Source: Clostridiales bacterium (GTDB lineage Bacteria; Bacillota; Clostridia; Peptostreptococcales; Anaerovoracaceae). Taken from it: a stretch of DNA of 20,386 bases. The stretch spans positions 1-20,386 of the forward strand of contig WRFF01000008.1 in NCBI GenBank assembly GCA_009778945.1. The letters run 5' to 3'. The translations under genes were made by a program, and so were the position numbers. Below are positions 7,005-14,537 of the stretch, one piece after another. Positions within the stretch are counted from its first letter, which is position 1. The number at the start of each line of letters is the position of its first letter. The notes under the pieces were generated by a model. The model was not told where the DNA came from. It made no database searches and worked only from the letters and a program-made list of their open reading frames with translations.

Positions 7005-8366
7005 CTACGCCAGCAACCGCAGGATATACAGCCCGTCATGATAGGTATCCATATAAATGTATCCTCTGTCGTCAACGATGCAGTCCTCCGCCGTCCCGAG
7101 CAGCGGTCCCGGCATAGGCACCTCAAAGTATTTATGTTCCGGGTTCGGCGGCATGAAGTATGCGATCTCCTTAATATAATACGGGTCGCTGATGTCATAG
7201 ACCCGCATGCCCGCGTGGAAATAACAGCAGTAGAGGCGGTTCGGGTTGTCCTCAAGCCAGGGTTTTTCCATCGGCTCGTGGATATTGTGCGGCCCGAACG
7301 GGCCCTGCGTGCCGTTCAGCCCGGCCGTGTTGAAATTGGGATACGGGTAGCCCGCCGGGATCTCCGGGTACGGAAACTCCGCGACAAGCGTCGGATCCGC
7401 CGGGTTGCCCACGTCGATCATATGCAGGTTGTTCATCGGCTGTGCGCCGGGATTGGCGCTGCTTTCGATCACCTCTTTGTTCCACGACGCGAAGCGTTCG
7501 CCTTCGTTGGTCAGCACTCCAAAAGGCCGCCCTCTGAGCGGCAGAAAAGTATGGCAGCGCGCGCCCGCCAGCTTGCCGGAAAACGGCGGCATCATTTTCA
7601 GCTGCCCGAGTTTTTTCGGCCGCGTGACATCCGAGACATCCACGAGAACGCCGCCGCCTGCCCAATATCCGCAGTACGCGATACCGTCCTGCACATAAGG
7701 CGGCCCGTGAAGCTGCGGCCAGTCCTTTTCATCATGGTGGCCGACCGGATAAGTGCCCGCCTCCATGCCGTCCGAAAACTGTTCGGGCATCCACCAGCGC
7801 CCCACCTCGACAGGATGCTCCGGATCCCCGATATCGAGAATGCGGTAGATCTGCCCGATATATCCCGGACAGTCGGACGAAAGATGCGCGTAGCGCCCGC
7901 CGTTATACATAAACCGGTGGACGCCCATACCGTCCTGCACGCCGGTCTCCCAGTGTGAAAGCAGCTTCGGATTCTCGGGATCCTCCTTCAGGCTGAAGAC
8001 CATAAGGCCGCCGATATTCTTATCCTCATAGGCCACGCCGTGCAGATACGGGATGCCGCCGCCGAGCGCGACAAGCAGCAGATCGTCGGCCACCTGCACT
8101 TTCGGCGTCGACTGCGCCACGTAGATCTTCGGATCGCAGACCTCGAAAAACTTGACAAGCCTCGGATCCGCTGGGTCCGTGACGTCTAAGATATTGTATC
8201 CGGCGCCTTTAAAGGACCCGCAGTAGAGATAATATTTGCCGCCCGCCGTCTTGTACAGAGCCATCTGAAAAGCCATGACGCCGCCCAGATCATGGAAGGC
8301 GACCACCTTCATGTTCTTGATATAGCCTTCGTTTCCGGGGCTTTTTGCATAAAACGGAATCGTCAT
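7005..8366 (-). CDS. LVIVD-repeat beta-propeller protein (453 aa)
   Basis: The protein is built of repeats ending in DxxDPxxPxxVG-like turns: ILDVTDPADPRLVKFFEV (about 59-76), ILDIGDPEHPVEVGRW, VLVDVSDVTRPKKLGQL, MIDVGNPADPTLVAEF, MRVYDISDPYYIKEIAYF and a last GLYILRL strand. This is the LVIVD/beta-propeller pattern. There is no signal peptide or membrane segment, so it is probably cytoplasmic. The start ATG shares one base with the stop of flavoprotein copy 2 (TAATG), which implies translational coupling and perhaps fixed stoichiometry. Several conserved-looking His and Cys residues (for example GTYPVGHHDEKDWPQLHG) could bind a metal or substrate. Its role as an enzyme subunit or scaffold for the flavoprotein is inference. 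Confidence 0.82.
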   Translation of the reverse strand: MTIPFYAKSPGNEGYIKNMKVVAFHDLGGVMAFQMALYKTAGGKYYLYCGSFKGAGYNILDVTDPADPRLVKFFEVCDPKIYVAQSTPKVQVADDLLLVALGGGIPYLHGVAYEDKNIGGLMVFSLKEDPENPKLLSHWETGVQDGMGVHRFMYNGGRYAHLSSDCPGYIGQIYRILDIGDPEHPVEVGRWWMPEQFSDGMEAGTYPVGHHDEKDWPQLHGPPYVQDGIAYCGYWAGGGVLVDVSDVTRPKKLGQLKMMPPFSGKLAGARCHTFLPLRGRPFGVLTNEGERFASWNKEVIESSANPGAQPMNNLHMIDVGNPADPTLVAEFPYPEIPAGYPYPNFNTAGLNGTQGPFGPHNIHEPMEKPWLEDNPNRLYCCYFHAGMRVYDISDPYYIKEIAYFMPPNPEHKYFEVPMPGPLLGTAEDCIVDDRGYIYMDTYHDGLYILRLLA

Positions 8367-10123
8367 TATTTCTCATACCCTTCCGGCTGGTATTTGTACC
8401 GTTCCATCGGGATCGGATCGGCGCCGAGAACCATCTCCCCGTTTTCGCCCTTCCGGTACGTGATCCATTTCAACATGCTTTTATCGTCGCGGGCAGGATA
8501 GTCCTCGCGGATCTGCCATCCCCGCGTCTCCTTGCGTTCGAGGGAGCCTTTGAAAAACATCTCCGCGCAGAGCACCATGGCGCGGCAGGCATGCGCTTTC
8601 GCAAGGCCGTGCGCGTCGGCGGCTATGATTTTCGCCACCTCGCCCTTCAGTTTTTCCACTTCCCGGAGCGCTTCCAGAAGGCGTCCTTCTTTCTTGAAAT
8701 TGGTGTACGGCACATACTGCATCAGGTCGCGGATCCGCGTTTCGATCTCTCCGGTCGTAGTGCCTTCCATGCGGTCAAGCGGGGCGTATAGTTCGTCAAG
8801 CAATTTTTCGGCATGGGCCTCCTTAATTGCCACATCCCCCAGGCCTTCGATATACGCCGCCGCCGCGGGGCCGGCGACCGACGCCGTATAGACCGCGTAA
8901 AGCAGCCCGGATCCCCGGTTCCTCGCCGGGGGCGTGGGCACCGCGCCCGACCAGGCGGTTCCGTTCGCGCTGATGTCGCCCGCGGAAAACAGGCCCTTCA
9001 CATCGGAGGCCATGTTTTCGTCGCCGTACAGCGGCGAGCATTCCCCGACAACGCCCGGTTCCACGACTTTCAGATCCGTTTCGCTGTTCTTCGCGTAAGC
9101 CCCTTCTTTATTCTTATCAAACAGATGGTGCGCAAATTTGTGCGTCACCGGACGGTACCACTCGGGCGGCGCCTGTCCGTGCATCGGGAAAATGATCTGC
9201 CCGAACGGGTTGTACGGGAAGTCGTTTTCGGCGTGGTTTTCATAGATCGGCCCCTTGCCCTGAAGCACGTGCGAATACATCACCATGCCGATCGCGCCGC
9301 CGATATCTGCGCCGCCGCAGGCGTTCGTGAAAGCCGCGCCTTCAAGGACCGGCATGCCGGGATCCACCTTCTCGCCCGCCGCGTTGTACATAAAGTTTTC
9401 CGCTTCGTACGAGACATGGCCGTGGTCGAGCGACACGATGTTCACAAAGGATCCGAACTCCGCGTTGCGCATCTTCGCACCCGCGCGGTAGGCCGTGGCA
9501 ATCCCTTCGCCGCGCCCGGACGACCACATTTTCATGATTCCCCAGTTCTGGTTTCCGTTCGCCAGGATGACGGCTTTCGCCTTGAAGATATACGGCGCCC
9601 CGTCAAGCAGGGAAAACGCGGTCGCGCCGGCCACCCGCCCCTCCGCAAGCACTAAGTCTACCACGCAGATCTTGTCCATAAACTCAATGCCGCGCGTCTT
9701 TGCTTTCTCCGCCATCTTGATCAGGACATCCGCGTCTACCATACTGACCTTCCAGGGTATGACCGGGTGCGCGTTGAACGCGATATCGCGGCCTACAAAC
9801 TCCGCGCCCCAAGCCGCCCATTTGTCCATCGTCTTGATCGTGGAACTGGCGTAGCGCCGCAGGGCGTCCTGGTCGTTCAGGTAGTCGCCGAGGTTGCGCG
9901 TATGGTATTCGACATATTGTTCCTCGTTGCCCTTGGGTATGAAAGACACATGCCCGCCGCCTTTGTTTGCCTTCCCGCCGAACCCGAGGCTCCCCTTGTC
10001 CACGGCCAGCACGCGGATATCCGGGTTCGCATCCTTGACCGCGTGAGCGGAGGCCAGCCCGGCGATCCCGTGGCCGACGACGAGGATGTCGGTATCGATT
10101 GTTATCGGATTATACTTTCCCAT
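8366..10123 (-). CDS. FAD-dependent oxidoreductase (fumarate reductase/AprA-like flavoprotein), copy 2 (585 aa)
   Basis: N-terminal FAD motif GHGIAG (17-22), then DKGSLGFGGKANKGGGHVS, an internal SSGRGEGIATAYRAGA, a second FAD-contact segment GLFSAGDISANG and a C-terminal capping helix region with SLERKETRGWQIREDYPARD. These are the landmarks of the Sdh/Frd/Apr flavoprotein family, at normal length. After GLFSAGD it has AVPTPPARNRGSGL where family members usually have a GANRLGGNSL-like segment; copy 3 shares this feature. The start at 10123 was chosen because AGGAGG lies 8 bp ahead, against 2 bp for the ATG at 10129. The ferredoxin stop is 14 bp upstream and the gene ends in a TAATG overlap with the LVIVD gene. 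It probably forms a complex with both neighbours. The substrate is unknown. Confidence 0.9.
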   Translation of the reverse strand: MGKYNPITIDTDILVVGHGIAGLASAHAVKDANPDIRVLAVDKGSLGFGGKANKGGGHVSFIPKGNEEQYVEYHTRNLGDYLNDQDALRRYASSTIKTMDKWAAWGAEFVGRDIAFNAHPVIPWKVSMVDADVLIKMAEKAKTRGIEFMDKICVVDLVLAEGRVAGATAFSLLDGAPYIFKAKAVILANGNQNWGIMKMWSSGRGEGIATAYRAGAKMRNAEFGSFVNIVSLDHGHVSYEAENFMYNAAGEKVDPGMPVLEGAAFTNACGGADIGGAIGMVMYSHVLQGKGPIYENHAENDFPYNPFGQIIFPMHGQAPPEWYRPVTHKFAHHLFDKNKEGAYAKNSETDLKVVEPGVVGECSPLYGDENMASDVKGLFSAGDISANGTAWSGAVPTPPARNRGSGLLYAVYTASVAGPAAAAYIEGLGDVAIKEAHAEKLLDELYAPLDRMEGTTTGEIETRIRDLMQYVPYTNFKKEGRLLEALREVEKLKGEVAKIIAADAHGLAKAHACRAMVLCAEMFFKGSLERKETRGWQIREDYPARDDKSMLKWITYRKGENGEMVLGADPIPMERYKYQPEGYEK

Positions 10124-10137
10124 CTCCATCCCCTCCT

Positions 10138-10353
10138 TCAGTATGATCTCGGCATCGGTTTCTTGAAGTCGATGTTCACGTGGATCGCGCCCGTCGGGCA
10201 GTTGATCTCGCAATAATTGCAGTCCACGCAGTCCTCCGGATAGGCCGCGAACGGCCGGCCCGTTTCGTCGTTCCAGCGTATAACATCAAGCCAGCAGGCT
10301 CTGTAACACGCTTTGCAACCGGTACACCTGCTGTCAAATTTGATGATATTCAT
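10138..10353 (-). CDS. 2x[4Fe-4S] ferredoxin-type electron transfer subunit (71 aa)
   Basis: Cluster motifs are C10, C13, C16, C20 (CTGCKACYRAC) and C42, C45, C48, C52 (CVDCNYCEINCP). It is a clear paralogue of the ferredoxin at 541-771, sharing the AYPEDCVxCxYCExNCP core. The start has AAAGGAG 6 bp before ATG 10353. The stop codon lies within the ribosome site of the flavoprotein gene, so the two are probably co-translated. The likely role is electron transfer between a cellular carrier and the flavoprotein FAD. A two-box operator and a promoter lie in the 129-bp gap upstream. Confidence 0.93.
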   Translation of the reverse strand: MNIIKFDSRCTGCKACYRACWLDVIRWNDETGRPFAAYPEDCVDCNYCEINCPTGAIHVNIDFKKPMPRSY

Positions 10354-10393
10354 ATTCCGCTCCTTTCAGCAAACGGCGTTTTATTTCATCTTT

Positions 10394-10423
10394 ATACTAA
10401 CAATGATTTCAAATAACCGGCAA
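10394..10423 (-). promoter_or_regulatory. Probable promoter of ferredoxin/flavoprotein copy 2 operon
   Basis: On the minus strand -35 TTGCCG (10418-10423), an 18-bp spacer and -10 TAGTAT (10394-10399) precede the ferredoxin start at 10353. The TTG of the -35 is part of operator box 1. A TATAAA three bases further on (10391-10396) is an alternative -10. The spacing to the operator equals that at the other two flavoprotein modules. Confidence 0.5.
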
Positions 10424-10481
10424 TGTGCAAGTTGTATTAGTTTTTCCCGGCGCCGCATTCTTCCATTGTGCGTTTTGTTGA
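10421..10481 (-). promoter_or_regulatory. Two-box operator, site B (ferredoxin/flavoprotein copy 2 operon)
   Basis: Box 1 is CAATGTGCAA at 10421-10430 and box 2 is CATTGTGCGTTTTGTTGA at 10464-10481, 43 bp start to start. Compared with site A, box 1 matches 9/10, box 2 matches 16/18 and the 33-bp interval 15/33. Since the interval is much less conserved than the boxes, these look like two binding sites held at four helical turns rather than a simple recent duplication. Confidence 0.65.
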
Positions 10482-10482
10482 T

Positions 10483-11556
10483 TTATTGCTCATTCCGGTA
10501 CCTTTTCGCTTTTTCCTGCCCTGTCAATACCCGCAGGCAGCCCAGTGCGAGCGCCTCCATCTCGTTTTCACCGGGCAGGATATGCACCGGCGCGATGAAG
10601 GACACGCGGGGCGTTACCATGGATGTAAAGCGCTCCGAATACGCGATTCCGCCCGTAAGCACAATTGCGTCAATCCGGCCGCACGTGAGGACCGAAAGCT
10701 TCGCGATGTTTTTCGCGACCGTAAGCGCCATCGCCTCATACACAAGTCCGGCCTCTTTGTCGCCCGCCTCGATGCGCTGTTCAACCTCCCGAGTGTCTGA
10801 TGTGCCCAGCAGGGAAATCAAGCCGCCGGCGCGCTGGAATCTCCGCAGGACCTCTTTCCGGGTCATCCCTTCTTCAAAACAAAGGTCGATAAGCTGGAAA
10901 TTCGGAAGGCCGCCGGCGCGTTCGGGGGCAAAGGGGCCTTCGTCATCGGAAATCATATCTGCAACGCGGCCGTTCACATGAAGGCTGAGGGTGATGCCGC
11001 TGCCGAGATGCACCGCAAGGATGCTCTTTTCATAATAGTCCCAGCCCTGTTCGCGGCACAGGCGCAGCGCCGCTGCGCGCATGTTCAGGTTGTGTCCCTG
11101 CCCGTGCCGCGCCATGCCCTTCATCCCGACAACGCGCGCGAGCGGAATCATCTCGTCCGCCGTCACGGCGTCGTAGATATACGCTTTGATCCCCTCAAGG
11201 TTTGCGATCCGGTACGCTATTTCCATCCCTATGCTCGATGCATGCTGGTCGATCGGGTCTTTTCGCATTTTCTCCAGCATCGTCTCGTCTACTTCATACG
11301 CTCCGGTCTCTACTTTCGCAAACGGCCCGCCGCGCGACATGACCGCGTCGAGCTCGGACAGTGCGTGCCCTTTTTCGGTTATGGCCTTTATCACGAGCTC
11401 ATGCCGCATATCGACCTGGTCAAGGATATTGGCGTATTTTTTCAGATCGTCGAGGCTGTGTTCGATCGATTCGCCCCACAAACATTCCTCGTCGTTATAC
11501 ATCGCAATCTTTGTCGACGTAGAGCCCGGATTGATCACCAGAATTTTCTTTCCCAT
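10483..11556 (-). CDS. buk: Butyrate kinase (357 aa)
   Basis: Converts butyryl-phosphate (or a similar short acyl-phosphate) and ADP to the acid and ATP. It is an ASKHA-fold acyl kinase: NPGSTSTK at 9-16 is the butyrate-kinase version of the phosphate loop (acetate kinases have NxGSSSLK), followed by HLGSGITLSLHVNGRV, RAGGLPNFQLIDLCF and LTGGIAYSERF. Length is normal. The start at 11556 fits the family N-terminus (MGKKILVINPG); an upstream in-frame ATG at 11574 is less likely. The partner ptb gene lies 210 bp upstream, separated by a probable miniature element whose hairpin ends 17 bp before this start. The actual acyl group may differ from butyrate in this cluster. Confidence 0.93.
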   Translation of the reverse strand: MGKKILVINPGSTSTKIAMYNDEECLWGESIEHSLDDLKKYANILDQVDMRHELVIKAITEKGHALSELDAVMSRGGPFAKVETGAYEVDETMLEKMRKDPIDQHASSIGMEIAYRIANLEGIKAYIYDAVTADEMIPLARVVGMKGMARHGQGHNLNMRAAALRLCREQGWDYYEKSILAVHLGSGITLSLHVNGRVADMISDDEGPFAPERAGGLPNFQLIDLCFEEGMTRKEVLRRFQRAGGLISLLGTSDTREVEQRIEAGDKEAGLVYEAMALTVAKNIAKLSVLTCGRIDAIVLTGGIAYSERFTSMVTPRVSFIAPVHILPGENEMEALALGCLRVLTGQEKAKRYRNEQ

Positions 11557-11573
11557 TGTCCTACCATCTTCCA

Positions 11574-11591
11574 TGCTTCCCTAAGGAAGCA
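11574..11591. other. Hairpin directly upstream of buk
   Basis: TGCTTCC (11574-11580), loop CTAA and GGAAGCA (11585-11591) form a perfect 7-bp stem with a 4-nt loop. It lies at the buk-proximal end of the inserted element, 17 bp before the buk start, and could affect buk translation or mRNA processing. Confidence 0.45.
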
Positions 11592-11750
11592 CTGATTAAA
11601 TCTCTGGCGCACCTCTGCGATGTTATTTCCCTCAAATTCTTCGTTGAAAATACTCGCAATACCACCAGTATTGCTCCGTTTTTCGCCTCGAATTTGTGCA
11701 AAATCCCTATCGCAAATGTACACCATTTCTTTAATCAGCACTTCTCTAAG
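11576..11750. mobile_element. Probable MITE-like element between ptb and buk (~175 bp)
   Basis: Terminal inverted repeats: GAAGCACTGATTAAA (11586-11600) and TTTAATCAGCACTTC (11730-11744) match at 13/15; extending to 11580-11600 and 11730-11750 gives 16/21. Inside is a second nested hairpin: CAAATTC (11633-11639) with GAATTTG (11690-11696), and GCAATAC (11656-11662) with GTATTGC (11668-11674). TCCATG occurs on both sides (11570-11575, 11751-11756), a possible 6-bp target duplication. The 85-codon minus-strand frame across it is a by-product of the repeat and is not called as a gene. End points are approximate. Confidence 0.6.
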
Positions 11751-11766
11751 TCCATGAAACCCGCCG

Positions 11767-12663
11767 CTATGCCAGCGCGCATGCAAGCGCAAGCGAATTC
11801 AATTTGCTTTCCGCGTTGTCGGAACGCGACACGAGCACGATCGGGGCTTTCGCGCCGAGCACGACGCCGGCCATCTTCGCATGGGTACAGCAAACGAGCG
11901 TCTTCCCCATGATATTGCCCGCGTCGATATTCGGGACGAGAAACAAGTCCGTCTCTCCCGCAATCCTGCTTTCGATTTTTTTGCGCTTCGCCGCGTCCGC
12001 CGAAAGCGCCACATCGAGCGCAACCGGGCCTTCGACGATGCAGCCCTCGATCTCGCCGGCCGTGTTCATCTTTGCGAGCGCGTCCGCGTCCACGCTTGAA
12101 ACCATTTTGGGATTGACGGCCTCGTTGGCGGACAGCGCCGCGACCTTCGGGCATTCTACGCCGAGCCTGTGAAGAGCCTCTACGGCGTTTTTCAGGATCC
12201 CTACCTTTTCGTCCAGCGTCGGATAGAGGTTCATGCCGCCGTCTGTCTGTATGATGAGCCGCGGGCATCCGGGCGTCTCAAACGCCGCAAGATGGCTCAG
12301 CAGGCTTTCGCCGCGAATCCCGTTCTCTCCGTCCAATACGGCCCGCAGAAAATCGCTCGTATTCACAAGCCCTTTCATCAAGACCTCCGCCTCCCCGTCG
12401 CGCACGGATTTTGCCGCCCGCAAAGCCGCCGCCGCGCCATCCGGCTCATCCACGACGCGCAGCGCCGCCGAATCAAGGCCGGCCGTTTCCGCAAGTTTGG
12501 CAATCTTCACCGCGTCGCCAAAGAGGATCGGCTCCGCAAAGCCCTCTTTCAGCATCATGCAGACCGCCTCCAGCACTTCCGCGTCCGCCGCCGCCGCGAT
12601 AGCCACCCTATGCCCCGGCCCTTTTTGCAGCCCTTCCCGTATTTCTTTATAATTCTCCAACAT
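11767..12663 (-). CDS. ptb: Phosphate butyryltransferase (298 aa)
   Basis: Exchanges CoA for phosphate on butyryl-CoA or a related acyl-CoA, giving the substrate of butyrate kinase. Family marks are LMKGLVNTSDFLRAVLD, GPVALDVALS, VPNIDAGNIMGKTL and the C-terminal HAKMAGVVLGAKAPIVLVSR with SDNAESKLNSLALA. The length is typical of Ptb, shorter than full-length phosphate acetyltransferases. The start at 12663 has AGGAGTGA 6 bp ahead, located in the intergenic 12 bp and the end of the hydrolase gene, so the two are almost certainly cotranscribed. The order ptb then buk is the usual clostridial one. A specialised acyl group is possible given the unusual neighbours. Confidence 0.93.
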   Translation of the reverse strand: MLENYKEIREGLQKGPGHRVAIAAAADAEVLEAVCMMLKEGFAEPILFGDAVKIAKLAETAGLDSAALRVVDEPDGAAAALRAAKSVRDGEAEVLMKGLVNTSDFLRAVLDGENGIRGESLLSHLAAFETPGCPRLIIQTDGGMNLYPTLDEKVGILKNAVEALHRLGVECPKVAALSANEAVNPKMVSSVDADALAKMNTAGEIEGCIVEGPVALDVALSADAAKRKKIESRIAGETDLFLVPNIDAGNIMGKTLVCCTHAKMAGVVLGAKAPIVLVSRSDNAESKLNSLALACALA

Positions 12664-12675
12664 GCGCTCTCACTC

Positions 12676-14391
12676 CTAATACCTCCTGAACGGGAAATGT
12701 TCCTTCGGCAGCTTCCCGCCGGACATAAACGTCCCGATCACATTGCCCTTTGTGACGGGGAGAAGCAGATGGGACGGATAGTCGGCGTTGTGATGAACCG
12801 ATATGCGCGAAGTTTTCTGCCTCCAGATATGCCCCACATTGTGGCCTTCAAGGGACGTGAGCGGCTCCTCGTCGTCGACGCATTTGACCCGCACGCCGAT
12901 CCGGTGCCCGGGCTTGAATTCGATCGCGTACGGCCGGATCTCGATATTGAACTCATAGATCTCGTCCGGCGTCAAAGGCTCGCGCTTCGTATGAGTATGA
13001 TAGGGCTGCCAAGGCTTGGACAGCTCGGGGTCAAGCTGCCTGTGCGAGCCTCTCAGCCATCCTCTCGTAAGCAGCGTCTCATGTCCCTCCGGATCAATAT
13101 CGAGGAGTGAGACAAACCATAACACTTCGGTATCCGTACTGGACGCGTAGAGGTTCAGCACCATGGGCCCGGCAATCTCTGTGGCCTCGACAAGAGGCGG
13201 AGTCAGGAACGTGAGGCTGCCCCGGTTGAAATGCGAGTCTTCAAATGTGGAAAACCCTTCGTTTGGCCAGAACTCATGCTCGCTGAGGAGACCGTTCGCG
13301 TGCAGATAGAAAGGCGTGAACTGCGTTTCGGGAAGCGGCCATTCTTTTGCTGTCTTCCATTCGCCGGTCCCTACGACAAACAGCTTGATCGGGTCTCCGT
13401 CCATGATCCCGTTATCGATGCCCTTGAGCCAGTAGTCAAACCAGCGAAGCGACTCATACGCGTACTGGTAAAGCGGCCTGTCAAGATAAAGCGGCGGGCC
13501 GAGCGTCATCTTTTTCGGCCCCTTCCAGGCGTCCCAGCTCTTGAACGCGCCGGGCAGATGCAGCCCCTGGATGCCCCAGCAGGCGCCGAGATAGGCGGGG
13601 ATCTCCGTATCGGAAAGATCCGTGATCTGTGCCTGCCAGAACGGGCCGTCGAGGTAATTGAGATAATTATCGATCGGGCCCATTCCTGTCCTCAAAGTCT
13701 CCGCGATACTCGGCACAGCCATTAAATCCTGATCCGCCATCGCTTCCGCAAGCTTTTCCTTGAAGGCCTCTTCCCCCAAGGCAAACTGCGTCCAGCAGCC
13801 CGGCGGGAATTTGGGGTTGTCCACAATTTTTATCCATCCGTCCGTGAATTCGTGGTTCAGGATGCCTCCGTGATAGATCACGTCCCGATACTGGTCCACC
13901 GCGGCGAACGGGGCAAATATCGCCTTCAGATGCGGCGGCCTGAGATGCACGACATGCTGCGCCAGCATCGCAAACCATGAGACGCCGAGCATGCCCACAT
14001 TTCCGTCGCACCAGGGCTGTTCCGCCAGCCACTCGATGGCCTCGTATACGTCCTGGTCCGCCGGAGGCAGCCACATGTTGAAATACCCGCCCGACCGGCC
14101 CGTACCGCGCGCGTTCACATTTACTTTTACGTAGCCTCTGCGGACATAGAAATTCTGGTCGCCCGCCTCTACCCCGCCGCCGGCGATGCACATGCCGAAA
14201 GGCATGATCGGGTCGGACTGCCAGTCGTTATCGTAAATATGCATCCCGAGTATCACGGGAAACTTTCCGGGACTGTCGGGCCGGAATATATTTGCGTCGA
14301 GCGTGATACCGTCGCTTATCGGGATCGATACGCGCCGCTCTTCCAGGACGCCGTACTGCCGCTTGGATGTCTGCCACCTAGTACTAAACAT
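12676..14391 (-). CDS. CocE/NonD-family (S15-type) alpha/beta hydrolase (571 aa)
   Basis: The N-terminal alpha/beta-hydrolase domain starts with the typical DGITLDANIFRPDSPGKFPVIL and carries NVNARGTGRSGG and the nucleophile elbow GMLGVSW with Ser138. The C-terminal jelly-roll (PepX-C-like) domain is indicated by LKGIDNGIMDGDPIKLFVVG and the later LRGSHR. Length fits CocE-type esterases. The usual WYD and GPWxH segments holding the acid and His of the triad are not obvious; in their place are CWGIQGLHLPG and LGPPLYLDRP. No signal peptide is seen, so it is probably cytoplasmic. AAGGAG precedes ATG 14391, and ptb begins 12 bp after the stop. It probably cleaves an ester or amide in the cluster substrate (inference). 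Confidence 0.85.
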   Translation of the reverse strand: MFSTRWQTSKRQYGVLEERRVSIPISDGITLDANIFRPDSPGKFPVILGMHIYDNDWQSDPIMPFGMCIAGGGVEAGDQNFYVRRGYVKVNVNARGTGRSGGYFNMWLPPADQDVYEAIEWLAEQPWCDGNVGMLGVSWFAMLAQHVVHLRPPHLKAIFAPFAAVDQYRDVIYHGGILNHEFTDGWIKIVDNPKFPPGCWTQFALGEEAFKEKLAEAMADQDLMAVPSIAETLRTGMGPIDNYLNYLDGPFWQAQITDLSDTEIPAYLGACWGIQGLHLPGAFKSWDAWKGPKKMTLGPPLYLDRPLYQYAYESLRWFDYWLKGIDNGIMDGDPIKLFVVGTGEWKTAKEWPLPETQFTPFYLHANGLLSEHEFWPNEGFSTFEDSHFNRGSLTFLTPPLVEATEIAGPMVLNLYASSTDTEVLWFVSLLDIDPEGHETLLTRGWLRGSHRQLDPELSKPWQPYHTHTKREPLTPDEIYEFNIEIRPYAIEFKPGHRIGVRVKCVDDEEPLTSLEGHNVGHIWRQKTSRISVHHNADYPSHLLLPVTKGNVIGTFMSGGKLPKEHFPFRRY

Positions 14392-14418
14392 TTCGTCTCC
14401 TTCCTCTTCTGACTTGTC

Positions 14419-14517
14419 TTTTTTGCTTTATGCTGTGTTATCCTCGCTCAGCCTCGCGCACGTACATTTAGTACGCTTACTTCGCCTTCGTTCGTCTGCC
14501 TTGCCTAAAGCAAAAAA
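14419..14517. repeat. 99-nt palindromic hairpin element
   Basis: Perfect 12-bp outer arms TTTTTTGCTTTA (14419-14430) and TAAAGCAAAAAA (14506-14517) share their centre (14468) with a 5-bp inner pair CGTAC-ATTTA-GTACG (14461-14475). The 30-nt strands between are C/T- and CG-rich and do not pair with each other. The element fills most of the gap between flavoprotein copy 3 and the hydrolase gene. It may be a REP-like repeat or act as a terminator/processing site; the outer arm gives a T run on both strands. Confidence 0.6.
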
Positions 14518-14537
14518 TCCTACGTCAGATATAATGC

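Noticed and set aside
10448..10455. CGGCGCCG palindrome after buk as a terminator or operator
   Set aside because: Eight-base GC palindrome with no loop or T run on the minus strand; it falls in the poorly conserved part between the two operator boxes.
11535..11792. 85-codon minus-strand frame across the ptb-buk spacer
   Set aside because: It overlaps the ends of both ptb and buk and is made of the inverted-repeat element; more likely a by-product than a gene.
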